This document shows positions 16,659-26,081 of a DNA stretch of 64,000 nucleotides, piece after piece; positions within the stretch are counted from its first letter, which is position 1; each line of letters starts with the position of its first letter. The notes beneath the pieces were generated by a model. It searched no databases and had not been told where the DNA came from. It saw nothing but the letters and a program-made list of their open reading frames with translations. This DNA is from an uncultured Bacilli bacterium (lineage in GTDB: Bacteria; Bacillota_I; Bacilli_A; RF39; UBA660): NCBI GenBank assembly GCA_934098505.1, contig CAKOOR010000004.1, forward strand, positions 1-64,000. The letters run 5' to 3'. A program made the translations under genes and the position numbers.

Positions 16659-18143
16659 ATGAATGTTGATATTGATAAAATAAAAAGAAAAATGTTAATA
16701 AAATATCCTTTCTTTGGTAGTGTTATTGCCAACTTAAAGTATGTAAAAGATGAAGAAGTAAAAACCGCCGCGACTGATGGTGATAATATTTATTATAGTG
16801 AAGAATTTCTTTCTAAATTAAAACCAGATGAACAAGTATTTGTTTTAGCCCATGAAACTTGTCATATAGTTTTTAAACACGTTGATAGACGTAATAGTAA
16901 GGAACCTATAATGTGGAATATTGCTTGTGATGCGGTTATAAATGCCTTTTTAGAAAGTGATGGGCTACCTGTACTAAAAGATGCTGTTAAAATAGAAGGC
17001 GCTATTAATTATGATGCTGAAGAATTATACGAAAAATTAAGACAAAAAAAAGAAGAAAATGAAAAGTCTAAAGACCCTAATGGAAACTCTAACCGTCAAC
17101 AAGAAAATGGAAATCAGGGAAAATCTAACGGTTCTAGAAATCAAAAACCGCAAAATAATTCTCCTGCTTCTGAAAGCAAAAGTGCTAATGATAATTCTAG
17201 TAATAATATTGAAAATGCTAATTTTGATATAAAAGGTATCATCCCTCCGGCTAATCATGAACTATGGAAAAAGGATTTAAAAAAGACTAATAATAATGAA
17301 AATCAAGATAATCTAAGTGATAATAATAAAAAAGAATCTAATCAAAATAATTCCAATCCCAATTCTAAACTTGAAGACGCTAAGAAAGAATCCGATACTG
17401 AAAGTGATAGGGAAAAGAAAGTAAAAGAGTTAACAAAGAAATTTGCTAATATTGGTGAAAAGAAGGCCTTTGCTCAAAATAAAATTGAAAGAACTAAAGT
17501 ACTAGAAGAATTAAAAAAATCACTAGCCCAAGAAGCCAGTAATCATGGTAATACAACTAATATGGAAAAAAGAAAAGTAGATAATATCGGTATTTCTAAA
17601 CCATTAATTGACTGGCGCCGTCTTTTAAGAGAAACCATTACTTATGATAATGATTGGTCTTATCAAAATGCGACCATTGAAGATGGTTGTGTTGTTCCTC
17701 ATTTAGAAGATATACCCAAACCAGTTGCAGAAATAGTATTAGATACTAGTGGCTCTATTGATGAGAACTTATTACGCAATTTTTTAAGAGAATGTAAAAA
17801 TATTTTTCCAACTTCAAAAGTAAAAGTAGGTTGCTTTGATACTAAATTCTATGGCTTTCAAGAAATAAGAAATATTAATGATATTGATACTTTTCCTTTA
17901 GTGGGCTTTGGGGGTACCAACTTTGATGTTGCTGTTAATGCTTTTTCTAAAAGAGTGGAAAATAAAATTATATTTACCGATGGCTACGCCGATATGCCAA
18001 GTAAGAAAGTTAATGCTATCTGGGTTGTGTTTGGTAATGATAAAATTAATCCTCCTGGAGGCAAAGTTATTTATATAGATAGTGCGGCCTTAGAACGACT
18101 ATCTGGCTTTTCTTCTGGTTATGGGCTTAGAAGAAAATTTTAA
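16659..18143 (+). CDS. Metallopeptidase-like / VWA domain protein
   Basis: This 494-residue protein has the DUF2201-type architecture. The N-terminal putative metallopeptidase domain (1-130) carries HETCH (residues 65-69), an HExxH zinc motif. A long low-complexity Asn/Ser/Lys linker runs from about 130 to 275. The C-terminal VWA-like domain has a MIDAS-type DTSGS at 362-366, followed by GGTNFDVAV and FTDGYADMP. Such proteins are the usual partners of MoxR ATPases, which are thought to remodel them. Here two MoxR paralogues flank it. The next gene starts 12-20 bases after its stop. The substrate and output are unknown. Confidence 0.85.
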   Translation: MNVDIDKIKRKMLIKYPFFGSVIANLKYVKDEEVKTAATDGDNIYYSEEFLSKLKPDEQVFVLAHETCHIVFKHVDRRNSKEPIMWNIACDAVINAFLESDGLPVLKDAVKIEGAINYDAEELYEKLRQKKEENEKSKDPNGNSNRQQENGNQGKSNGSRNQKPQNNSPASESKSANDNSSNNIENANFDIKGIIPPANHELWKKDLKKTNNNENQDNLSDNNKKESNQNNSNPNSKLEDAKKESDTESDREKKVKELTKKFANIGEKKAFAQNKIERTKVLEELKKSLAQEASNHGNTTNMEKRKVDNIGISKPLIDWRRLLRETITYDNDWSYQNATIEDGCVVPHLEDIPKPVAEIVLDTSGSIDENLLRNFLRECKNIFPTSKVKVGCFDTKFYGFQEIRNINDIDTFPLVGFGGTNFDVAVNAFSKRVENKIIFTDGYADMPSKKVNAIWVVFGNDKINPPGGKVIYIDSAALERLSGFSSGYGLRRKF

Positions 18144-18163
18144 AAAGAAAAGAGTTGAAAAAA

Positions 18164-20071
18164 ATGAATGATTTTACTTTTATAACTGGCGAAGATGCTT
18201 TTGGCGATGATGATCAAGCATTGGAAATCTTTAAAGTAGCTGGTACTAAATCACCATTAACTGATTATTCTATTATTTTAGGGGCTTATTATGATCCTGA
18301 ATCTAAATTAAGTTATGGCTCTTATTGGACTAAATCAACAGTTAGTAGTAATAAAAATGTTATCATTGTTGATGAAGAAGGCTATTCGGCAACTTATAGT
18401 ATTTGTCTGCGAGATATTGGGGCTAGAGTTGTTTATAATTTACCTGAAAATATTGAAAAGGAATTAACTAAAAATCTGGATACAACTACTGAACATATTT
18501 TTCAAGTAAAATACGGTTATTATCCTCAATCTGCCTTAAATAGGCTAGAACAAAAGAATTTAGATAATATGCTAAAGCAAGGTAAATTGCAATTAACCAA
18601 TAATTGTTATACTGCTGATTCTAGAAAGGATGGCGAAGATGATGAAATTTTTGCTCCTATTACTTTTAAAGAATACAAATTAGAGGATAAAAGATTAATA
18701 AAAGCCGTTGCCAATACAGCCTTGTATAATGGGTTTAAGTCCAAGTATAAAAATGGCGATAGTATTTGGGTTAATGTAGAACCAGTTTATTGGTTACTTG
18801 ATACTAAAAAGCATCAAATGATAAGTGGAAAAATTTTATTCGCTGGTGTTCAATTTGCTGATAATCCCAGTTTTACTAAGTTTGAAGAAACTAGAATTTA
18901 TCAATTTTTAAATACTTGTTTTGCTAGAGAATTAGTCCAAGGCTTAGATGAAAAATTGCTGCCTATAAAAGAAGAAGCTTCTATTAAAGATACTAAATTT
19001 TCAAATTTATATAATTTTGATTTTTCTAAAGTAAGTGAAGAAGACATTATTAAAGGGGCTATCCAAAGTAATGTTTCTGTCTTTTTACATGGCAGGAGTA
19101 GTGATGGCAAATCAAGTAGAGTAAAGCAACTAGATCCTGATTGCATAATTATTTACTTAAGAAATGCTACTCCGGACAGCCTAAATGGCAAAAGTGTCTA
19201 TAATGCCAGTACTGGTGAAATGATTGATGTACCACCAACTTGGTATAAAAAATTACAAGAAAAGTGTGAAAAAGAACCTAATAAACTTCACATTGTTTTC
19301 TTTGATGAATTAACTAATGCTCTACCTAGTATTCAAGGCATGGCTTTTAATATCATTTTGGATGGCGAAGTAAATGGTATCTGGAAACTCCCGGAAAATG
19401 CAAGAATTGTTGCGGCTGGCAATGACTTGGATGATTCCTTGGCTGCCAATGAAATGGCTGAACCCTTATTCAATCGCTTTGCTCATGTATATATTGATAC
19501 AACTGTTGATGATTGGTTAGATTGGGCAATGACTCCAGATAAAAATTATGAAGCATTAGATTATCAAAAACAAGAAAATTCTTTTAAAATCCATCCAGCT
19601 ATCTATGCTTATATTGCTTATAATGAGGCGATTGATAAATACGTTTTAAGAACTCGTTATGATGGGAAAAAACCTAATGCTGATCCTAGAAAATGGGAAA
19701 TGGCTTCTAAAGTATTATATCAAACTGGCAAGCCAGAAATGTTAAGGGCTTTAATTGGCGAAGATTTAACTAGGGATTTTATTGCTTTCTGCACCCAGAA
19801 AGTGCTAAGTATCGAAGATGTTTTAAATGAAAACTACTCTGAAGAAGACTTAAAAATGGACACTTCTAAGAAATATATTACTATTGTTAATTTATCCTTA
19901 GTAGATGAAGAAAATGTTGAAGTAATAAGAGATTTTGTAGCAAAATTAGGTAAGGAATTATTAGCCACTTTTTATTTATTGTGGACGCGTGGTAATGAAA
20001 CCAGATTAGAAAAAATAGCTGAATTAAAATTAGCTGGCAATCCTTTAAAATTACTAAAATCAAAAGACTAG
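18164..20071 (+). CDS. MoxR-type AAA ATPase with novel N-terminal domain, copy 2
   Basis: This protein of about 635 residues is the paralogue of the gene at 14202. The start is placed at the ATG at 18164, because MNDFTF then matches MSDFTF of copy 1; a TTG at 18155 is possible. The N-terminal domain (1-265) shares WVNVEPVYWLL and YGYYPQ with copy 1 but is otherwise diverged. It lacks the KEP-repeat linker. The AAA domain has Walker A HGRSSDGKSS (K316), Walker B FFDELTNA (D381, E382) and AAGNDLDD. The AAA-coding DNA is strikingly similar to copy 1, which suggests gene conversion or selection for mixed-ring assembly. It is the last gene of the cluster. Confidence 0.8.
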   Translation: MNDFTFITGEDAFGDDDQALEIFKVAGTKSPLTDYSIILGAYYDPESKLSYGSYWTKSTVSSNKNVIIVDEEGYSATYSICLRDIGARVVYNLPENIEKELTKNLDTTTEHIFQVKYGYYPQSALNRLEQKNLDNMLKQGKLQLTNNCYTADSRKDGEDDEIFAPITFKEYKLEDKRLIKAVANTALYNGFKSKYKNGDSIWVNVEPVYWLLDTKKHQMISGKILFAGVQFADNPSFTKFEETRIYQFLNTCFARELVQGLDEKLLPIKEEASIKDTKFSNLYNFDFSKVSEEDIIKGAIQSNVSVFLHGRSSDGKSSRVKQLDPDCIIIYLRNATPDSLNGKSVYNASTGEMIDVPPTWYKKLQEKCEKEPNKLHIVFFDELTNALPSIQGMAFNIILDGEVNGIWKLPENARIVAAGNDLDDSLAANEMAEPLFNRFAHVYIDTTVDDWLDWAMTPDKNYEALDYQKQENSFKIHPAIYAYIAYNEAIDKYVLRTRYDGKKPNADPRKWEMASKVLYQTGKPEMLRALIGEDLTRDFIAFCTQKVLSIEDVLNENYSEEDLKMDTSKKYITIVNLSLVDEENVEVIRDFVAKLGKELLATFYLLWTRGNETRLEKIAELKLAGNPLKLLKSKD

Positions 20072-20206
20072 ACTGCTCAATAGATTATGTTTTATTTAAA
20101 AATTGAAATAAGCGTAAAATATTAGCTATTTAAAAATAAGTCATTTTCAAAAGATAATCATTAAAACATTATCATAAGTTAAACTAGACATTTAATATAT
20201 GCAAAC

Positions 20207-20240
20207 TTTTACTTGACAAATAGTAAAAAAATGTTAAACT
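20207..20240 (+). promoter_or_regulatory. Promoter with overlapping palindromic operator
   Basis: A perfect inverted repeat, TTTTACT and AGTAAAA around 8 bp (20207-20228), covers the -35 box TTGACA (20213-20218). TAAACT (20235-20240) is a plausible -10 at 16 bp spacing. The placement suggests autorepression by the XRE regulator encoded downstream. Confidence 0.6.
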
Positions 20241-20273
20241 AATCATCAACCAAAGAAGAAAGCAGGTGGGTTT

Positions 20274-20630
20274 ATGGTTAAAGGTGATAGATTAAAAGCA
20301 TTAAGAAAAGAAAAAGGCTTAACTCAAAGTCAATTAGGTGAATTAATCGGGGTTAAAAAATCCGTTATTTGTCTTTATGAAAGAGAACTAAGAAATCCAA
20401 CTATTGAAAGTATCGTTGCCTTATGTCAAATTTTTAATGTCAATGCTGATTATTTAATCGGTAACGACGAACTAGCAACTGTTGATGTAAATGGAGAAGA
20501 AGAGCGCTTTGCAATGACTAAAGAAGAAGTTGCATTTATGAAAGAACTTCGTAAAAATAAAAAAGCTTATACTCTTCTTGTAGAAGATTTAAAAAGGGGA
20601 ATGGATTTTTTAGAATCCAAAATTAACTAA
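20274..20630 (+). CDS. XRE-family transcriptional regulator
   Basis: This 118-residue DNA-binding protein has a Cro/C1-type helix-turn-helix at about 6-60 (RLKALRKEKGLTQSQLGELI, then SVICLYERELRNPT and LIGNDEL). A charged helical tail of about 50 residues follows and may mediate dimerisation. It sits alone between a promoter/operator and a terminator. The palindrome over its -35 box makes self-repression likely. Its regulon is unknown; the MoxR cluster ends 200 bases upstream. AGGTGGG precedes the ATG. Confidence 0.9.
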   Translation: MVKGDRLKALRKEKGLTQSQLGELIGVKKSVICLYERELRNPTIESIVALCQIFNVNADYLIGNDELATVDVNGEEERFAMTKEEVAFMKELRKNKKAYTLLVEDLKRGMDFLESKIN

Positions 20631-20658
20631 AATCTAGGAAACTAGATTTTTTTTAATG
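20629..20658 (+). terminator. Rho-independent terminator
   Basis: AAAATCTAG and CTAGATTTT form a 9 bp stem closed by a GAAA tetraloop, followed by a T-run. Confidence 0.88.
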
Positions 20659-20688
20659 CTTTTGAATATGATTTATTAGGTGATAAAT

Positions 20689-21471
20689 TTGAAAAAGTAT
20701 GGAAAATATATCCTTTTTAGCATTCTAGTCCTACTAAGCTTTTATACAACTAATAAAACTGCTAATTTAGCCCGTAATCAAGATCCTATATTAAAAGAAA
20801 TAAGGAATGTAAGTTTAGAAAAAAAATTAGACTTTGTTAATGCTGAAATAACTGATGATTATATCATTCCTGGCATGTATGGTAGTGTCATCGATGAATT
20901 AAAGAGCTTAGCTAAAATGAAAGAACAAGACGCTTTTAATAGTCTATATCTTGTAAGTCAACCCATAAAACCTGATATTTCTTTAAGTGATAATATGGAT
21001 AAAATTATTAAAAAAGGTAATAGTAAGAAACTAAGAGTAAGTTTTATCATAGATACTAATAGTAGTAAAGAAATTAAAGATTACTTAGTAAAAAATAATC
21101 TTAAAGCTTCTATTTTAACTACTAAAGAAACTTATTCTAAAGATAGTTATTTTGAACAAATTAATAATGACTTTAATAATTATCAAGACTTAGATAAATT
21201 GTTAAAAAAGAATAAAATAAATACTAATATTTGCGTTTTAGATAATAATAAAACTAATTTAAAATTTTGCCAAAAGAAAAAGAAATATTTAGTAATTCCA
21301 GAGTTAGTTTTAGATAAAACTAATATTATTGAAGTAAAAGAAAATCTAAGTAGTGGTAGTATTATTTATATCAAAGATGTAACTTATTTAGATTGCTTAG
21401 TCGAATATATTAAATCTAAAGATTTAAAAATAGTCCCGTTAAGTGAATTAATAAGTGAAAAAGAAAATTAA
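20689..21471 (+). CDS. Membrane-anchored polysaccharide-deacetylase-like protein
   Basis: This protein of about 260 residues has one N-terminal membrane segment (about 5-20) and an outside domain. The fold pattern (VIDELKSL early, a central FIIDTNSSKEI strand, and a C-terminal IIYIKD strand followed by KIVPLSELI) resembles divergent polysaccharide deacetylases of the YlxY/PdaB type. The catalytic Asp-His-His set of active NodB enzymes is not evident, so it may be inactive. The start is placed at TTG 20689, which has AGGTGAT eight bases upstream; GTG at 20680 is the in-frame alternative but overlaps that box. The assignment is moderate to low. Confidence 0.5.
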   Translation: MKKYGKYILFSILVLLSFYTTNKTANLARNQDPILKEIRNVSLEKKLDFVNAEITDDYIIPGMYGSVIDELKSLAKMKEQDAFNSLYLVSQPIKPDISLSDNMDKIIKKGNSKKLRVSFIIDTNSSKEIKDYLVKNNLKASILTTKETYSKDSYFEQINNDFNNYQDLDKLLKKNKINTNICVLDNNKTNLKFCQKKKKYLVIPELVLDKTNIIEVKENLSSGSIIYIKDVTYLDCLVEYIKSKDLKIVPLSELISEKEN

Positions 21472-21557
21472 TTATTGCGATTAATTTATTATAAGTAAAA
21501 AGTAAAACTTAGAAAAACTCTTAAAAGATGAAAAGTATGTGAAGATTAGGAAAACAT

Positions 21558-21586
21558 TTGACTAATCTTTTTAGTAATGCTAGAAT
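21558..21586 (+). promoter_or_regulatory. Promoter of the marR-ABC operon
   Basis: TTGACT (21558-21563) and TAGAAT (21581-21586) are spaced 17 bp apart, 36 bases before the regulator ATG. Confidence 0.8.
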
Positions 21587-21590
21587 TATT

Positions 21591-21608
21591 TTGTTAGTTT
21601 CCTAACAA
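21591..21608. promoter_or_regulatory. MarR-type operator
   Basis: TTGTTAG and CTAACAA form a perfect inverted repeat around TTTC, located at the predicted transcription start. The encoded MarR protein probably binds here to repress its own operon. Confidence 0.72.
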
Positions 21609-21621
21609 TGGTGGTAAAATT

Positions 21622-22080
21622 ATGCAAGAAAATAATTCGATAGGGTATCATATAATTAATACAGACAAGTTAATTGGTCGCTATATTTTTGGTAAATTTG
21701 CTAAAAAAGCTCGTTATAGGGTTAGTCCTATGCAGGTTATGATTACAAACTATTTACTTAAAACAAAAGAAAGACAAGTATTTCAGCAAGATATATGTGA
21801 TACTTTTAACTTAAGACGTTCAACTGTAAGTGGTATTCTAACAACAATGGAAAAAAACAATATAATAAAAAGAGTACCAAATGAAAGTGATCCTCGCAAA
21901 AAAGAAATAAAACTGGCCAAAGAATTTGTTACTAATACCAAACAAATTCCTTATGAATTTAGAAAAATGGAAAGTATTTTAGAACAAGATTTTACCATAG
22001 AAGAAAAAAAAGAATTAATTAGATTATTAAGTAAATTGGAAGGAAATTTAATAAATGAAGAGAGGAAGAAAAATGTTTAA
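21622..22080 (+). CDS. MarR-family transcriptional regulator
   Basis: This 152-residue winged-helix repressor has the typical MarR layout. The N-terminal dimerisation helix comes first, then recognition helices around QDICDTFNLRRSTVSGILTT, and the wing NNIIKRVPNESDPRKKEIKL with the conserved DPR. A C-terminal helix follows. It is the first gene of an operon with two ABC exporter genes and overlaps the first of them. The promoter and palindrome immediately upstream suggest negative autoregulation relieved by a toxic compound, as is usual for MarR-exporter units. The inducer is not inferable. GGTGG precedes the ATG. Confidence 0.93.
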   Translation: MQENNSIGYHIINTDKLIGRYIFGKFAKKARYRVSPMQVMITNYLLKTKERQVFQQDICDTFNLRRSTVSGILTTMEKNNIIKRVPNESDPRKKEIKLAKEFVTNTKQIPYEFRKMESILEQDFTIEEKKELIRLLSKLEGNLINEERKKNV

Positions 22081-23833
22081 ATTATTTAAAAATTTTACTA
22101 AAAAAGATGTATGTATGATAATTGTAAGCATTGTCTTAATAGTATTTCAAGTTTGGTTAGATTTAAAATTACCAGATTATATGTCAGCTATTACAAGACT
22201 TGTTCAAACTGATGGCGCCCTTATGGCTGATATTTTACGTCAAGGTGGCTATATGTTACTTTGTGCTTTCGGTTCTTTAATATCCGCTTGTATAGTTGGC
22301 TTTTTAGCTAGTAACTTATCAGCCAATTTTTCTTATACTTTAAGAAGCAAAGTATATAATAAAGTTTTAAACTTAAGTACAGCGGAAGTTAAACAATTCC
22401 AAACTAGTAGTTTAATTACTCGTACAACTAACGATATTACTCAGTTAGAAATGCTTATCTCAATTGGCTTACAATTACTTATTAAAGCTCCAATTATGGC
22501 AGTATGGGCTATTACTAAAATTCTAAATAAATCTTTAGAATGGAGTATGTTAACCGCTGGTTGTGTTGTTGTTTTACTTTGCGTTGTTATTGGCTTAATG
22601 CTAATTGTTTTACCAAGATTTGAACGTGTTCAAAAATTAATTGATAAAATTAATAATGTTACTCGTGAATCTATTACCGGTATACGTGTTATTAGAGCTT
22701 TTAATGCTGAAAAATACCAAGAAGATCGGTTTGGAAAAGTAAATGAAGATTTAACTAACATGCAATTATTTAACCAAAAATGCTTTGCTATTTTAAATCC
22801 TATTATGATGTTAGTTATGAATGGCTTGACTTTAGGTATTTATGCGATCGGAACTTTCTTAATCAATAATGCTGTTATTAGTGTTAAGATTAGTTTGTTT
22901 AGTGATATGGTTATTTTCTCCAGTTATGGTATGCAGGTTATCATGTCATTCTTAATGCTAGCTATGATTTTCATGATGTGGCCTCGTGCCCAAATTTCTG
23001 CCCGTCGTATTAATGAAGTTTTAGACTGCAAAATTAGTATTGAAGATGGTAACGATGATATCAAACCAACCGAGGTCGGGACGGTTGAATTTAAAAATGT
23101 ATCCTTCAAATATCCTGATGCTGATGAGTATTTGCTCCGCAACATTTCCTTTAAGGTAAATAAGGGCGAAACCATTGCGTTTATTGGTTCTACTGGTTCT
23201 GGTAAGAGTAGTCTTATTAACCTAGTACCAAGATTTTACGATGCAACCGATGGCGAAGTTTTAGTCGATGGTATTAATGTCAAAAAATATTCTTTAGAAG
23301 AATTACATAACAAATTAGGATATATTCCGCAAAAAGCTGTTATGTTTACAGGGACAGTAAAGAGTAATGTCGCTTATGGTACTAAAAAAGGTAAGAAACC
23401 TAGTGCCCAAAAGGTAAGCGAGGCCATTAAAATTGCTCAAGCCGAAGAATTTGTATCGAAAATGGAAAATGGCATTGATGCTCATATTGCTCGTGGTGGA
23501 ACCAATGTATCCGGTGGTCAAAAACAACGTTTAGCCATTGCTAGAAGTATTGCTAGGGATCCAGAAATTTATATCTTCGATGACTCTTTCTCAGCACTTG
23601 ATTATAAAACCGATGCTACTTTAAGAAGTGAATTAAAAAAATATACTAAAGATGCTACTAGTATGATCGTAGCTCAAAGAATCGGTACTATTATTAATGC
23701 TGATAAAATTGTTGTTTTAGATAAAGGTACTTGTGTTGGTATTGGTACCCATCAAGAACTATTAAAAAATTGTGAAGTCTATAAAGAAATAGCCCTTTCA
23801 CAATTATCAAAGGAGGAGTTAGAAAATGCCTAG
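22073..23833 (+). CDS. ABC exporter half-transporter A (degenerate site)
   Basis: This protein of about 586 residues is a fused membrane-ATPase exporter subunit. Six membrane helices occupy about 12-300. The nucleotide-binding domain has Walker A GSTGSGKSS (from about 372) and signature VSGGQKQR (near 478). Walker B reads YIFDDS, with Asp in place of the catalytic Glu. This is the non-catalytic-site signature of heterodimeric type IV exporters such as TM287/288 and BmrCD. The start is taken at ATG 22073, which has AGAGGAAG just upstream; ATG 22055 is less likely. It overlaps the regulator by eight bases and the partner exporter gene by eight bases, indicating translational coupling. Confidence 0.92.
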   Translation: MFKLFKNFTKKDVCMIIVSIVLIVFQVWLDLKLPDYMSAITRLVQTDGALMADILRQGGYMLLCAFGSLISACIVGFLASNLSANFSYTLRSKVYNKVLNLSTAEVKQFQTSSLITRTTNDITQLEMLISIGLQLLIKAPIMAVWAITKILNKSLEWSMLTAGCVVVLLCVVIGLMLIVLPRFERVQKLIDKINNVTRESITGIRVIRAFNAEKYQEDRFGKVNEDLTNMQLFNQKCFAILNPIMMLVMNGLTLGIYAIGTFLINNAVISVKISLFSDMVIFSSYGMQVIMSFLMLAMIFMMWPRAQISARRINEVLDCKISIEDGNDDIKPTEVGTVEFKNVSFKYPDADEYLLRNISFKVNKGETIAFIGSTGSGKSSLINLVPRFYDATDGEVLVDGINVKKYSLEELHNKLGYIPQKAVMFTGTVKSNVAYGTKKGKKPSAQKVSEAIKIAQAEEFVSKMENGIDAHIARGGTNVSGGQKQRLAIARSIARDPEIYIFDDSFSALDYKTDATLRSELKKYTKDATSMIVAQRIGTIINADKIVVLDKGTCVGIGTHQELLKNCEVYKEIALSQLSKEELENA

Positions 23834-26012
23834 ACCTATGCATGCTACTAACGAAAAATCAAAAGATTTCGTTGGTTCAATCAAAAGATTACTTCTTAAT
23901 CTAAAACCATGGAAAATTCTTATGGGGTTAGCTATTACTTTAGCTTTCTTATCTGCTATTTTATCCCTTACTGCTCCCAATAAATTATCAAGTTTAACTG
24001 ATGTTATAACTAATGGTATCAAGCCTAATACTGAGGTCTTACAAACTGTTATTAAAGAAATTAGTAATAACTTTAATAGTGAGGCAATGAGTGAAAAAAC
24101 AATGCTTATTTTAACTAGTGAAGATGTTAGTATTGAAGATAAAGCTACTTATCAAGCCTTCTTAAATAAAATGCAAGGTAGCACTGCAATGGCTAATAGT
24201 AGTGAAAATACTACTGATAATAAAGAAATGTTAAAATCAATTCTTAATTTACCAAGTAGCGTTTTAAATATTTTAATTGATGATATTGAAGTAAATGGAA
24301 CTAAAATTAGTAAGGAAGATGAAATTGCTTTTCTTAACTCAGTTATCGATATTGATTCTAGTGTGGTAACTGATGATACATTAAAAGTAATGGATAATCT
24401 GCCTGTATCAATTTATGATTTAGTTAAACCAACGATGGATCTTACGGCTGCTAAAAAAATTATAATAACTTTAGTTTGCCTATATTTACTAAGTGCTTTA
24501 TTTAACTATATTCAAAGCTATTCTATGACTACGGTATCTAATGGCTTTGCTAAAAATTTAAGAACTAATATCTCTACTAAGATAAATAAATTGCCATTAA
24601 AATTCTTTGATTCTCATGAAATAGGGGATATCTTAAGTCGTGTTACTAATGATGTTGATACTATTGCCCAAAATTTAAATCAAAGTTTGGCTACTTTAAT
24701 TAGTTCTGTTACGTTGTTTATTGGTTCTATCATTATGATGTTTACAACTAACTGGGTAATGGCGATAACGGCTATCCTTTCAACTCTTTTTGGTTTTACT
24801 TTTATGATTTCTATTTTAAAGAAATCGCAAAAGTATTTTATTGCTCGTCAAGAAGAACTAGGTAATATTAATGGTCATATTGAAGAAATTTATAGCGGTC
24901 ATAATGTGGTTGAATGTTATAATGCCAAAACAGAAGTTACTAATACTTTTAATGAATTAAATGGCAGATTACGTGAATGTAATAAAAAAAGTCAGTTCTT
25001 ATCTGGTCTTATGCAACCAATGATGGGCTTTATTGGTAACTTTGGTTACGTTATGGTTTGTATTGTTGGGGCTTTACTTACCATGAAAGGCTATATCACT
25101 TTTGGTGTTATCGTTGCCTTTATGATTTATGTTCGCCTATTTACTAATCCACTTTCCCAAATTGCGCAAGCGATGACTTCACTTCAAACAACGGCAGCTG
25201 CCTCAGAACGTGTCTTTGAATTCCTAGATGAAAAGGAAATGCCTAGTGAAAGTGATAAAACTAAAACTTTAGATAAGACTAAAGTTAAAGGTAATATTGA
25301 ATTTAAAAATGTTAAATTCGGTTATGATGACTCACGTTTAATAATTAAGAACTTCTCAGCTAGTGCTCATCCTGGTGAAAAAATAGCTATCGTTGGTCCA
25401 ACCGGCGCTGGTAAAACCACTATGGTTAACTTGCTAATGAAATTTTATGATATAAATTCTGGCGATATCTTAATCGATGGCGTTTCTACTAAAGATTTAA
25501 CAAGAAAAAATATTCATGACTTATTTGTCATGGTATTACAAGATACATGGTTATTTGATGGCACTATTCGTGATAATATTAAATTTAATCAAGAAAATGT
25601 TACTGATGAAGAAATTTGGACTGCTTGTAAAACCGTTGGCGTTGATCACTTCATTAAAACTTTACCAGGCGGCTTAGACTGTGTAATTGGCGAAAATGAT
25701 TCTATTAGTGGCGGTCAAAAGCAACTACTAACTATCGCTCGTGGTATGATTGAAGATGCACCTTTCTTAATCTTAGATGAAGCTACATCAAACGTTGATA
25801 CCAGAACCGAGGAACTAGTTCAAAAAGCAATGGACAAATTAATGGAAGGTCGTACCTCATTTATTATTGCTCACCGTTTATCAACTATTAGAAATGCTAA
25901 TCTTATCCTTGTTATGAACGAAGGTAATATTATTGAGCAAGGTACTCACGAAGAATTAATGCAAAAAAACGGTTTTTATGCTGATTTATATAATTCTCAA
26001 TTTAAAAAATAA
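23826..26012 (+). CDS. ABC exporter half-transporter B with extracellular insert
   Basis: This 728-residue partner of the preceding gene has six membrane helices. A large insert of about 160 residues (about 45-205) lies between helices 1 and 2 and is predicted to be outside the cell. Inserts like this are common in one partner of Firmicute heterodimeric exporters. The ATPase domain is canonical: Walker A GPTGAGKTT (from 524), signature ISGGQKQL, and Walker B FLILDEATSNVD with the catalytic Glu. With the degenerate partner it should form an asymmetric drug or peptide exporter. AAAGGAGG precedes the ATG. It ends the operon at a terminator. Confidence 0.92.
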   Translation: MPRPMHATNEKSKDFVGSIKRLLLNLKPWKILMGLAITLAFLSAILSLTAPNKLSSLTDVITNGIKPNTEVLQTVIKEISNNFNSEAMSEKTMLILTSEDVSIEDKATYQAFLNKMQGSTAMANSSENTTDNKEMLKSILNLPSSVLNILIDDIEVNGTKISKEDEIAFLNSVIDIDSSVVTDDTLKVMDNLPVSIYDLVKPTMDLTAAKKIIITLVCLYLLSALFNYIQSYSMTTVSNGFAKNLRTNISTKINKLPLKFFDSHEIGDILSRVTNDVDTIAQNLNQSLATLISSVTLFIGSIIMMFTTNWVMAITAILSTLFGFTFMISILKKSQKYFIARQEELGNINGHIEEIYSGHNVVECYNAKTEVTNTFNELNGRLRECNKKSQFLSGLMQPMMGFIGNFGYVMVCIVGALLTMKGYITFGVIVAFMIYVRLFTNPLSQIAQAMTSLQTTAAASERVFEFLDEKEMPSESDKTKTLDKTKVKGNIEFKNVKFGYDDSRLIIKNFSASAHPGEKIAIVGPTGAGKTTMVNLLMKFYDINSGDILIDGVSTKDLTRKNIHDLFVMVLQDTWLFDGTIRDNIKFNQENVTDEEIWTACKTVGVDHFIKTLPGGLDCVIGENDSISGGQKQLLTIARGMIEDAPFLILDEATSNVDTRTEELVQKAMDKLMEGRTSFIIAHRLSTIRNANLILVMNEGNIIEQGTHEELMQKNGFYADLYNSQFKK

Positions 26013-26020
26013 CGACTTTA

Positions 26021-26055
26021 AAGAATCATTATTTGCAATAATGGTTCTTTTCTTT
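26021..26055 (+). terminator. ABC operon terminator
   Basis: AAGAATCATTATT pairs with AATAATGGTTCTT around TGC, followed by a T-rich run. Confidence 0.8.
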
Positions 26056-26081
26056 TATAATACTAACGAAGGAGGTCATTT

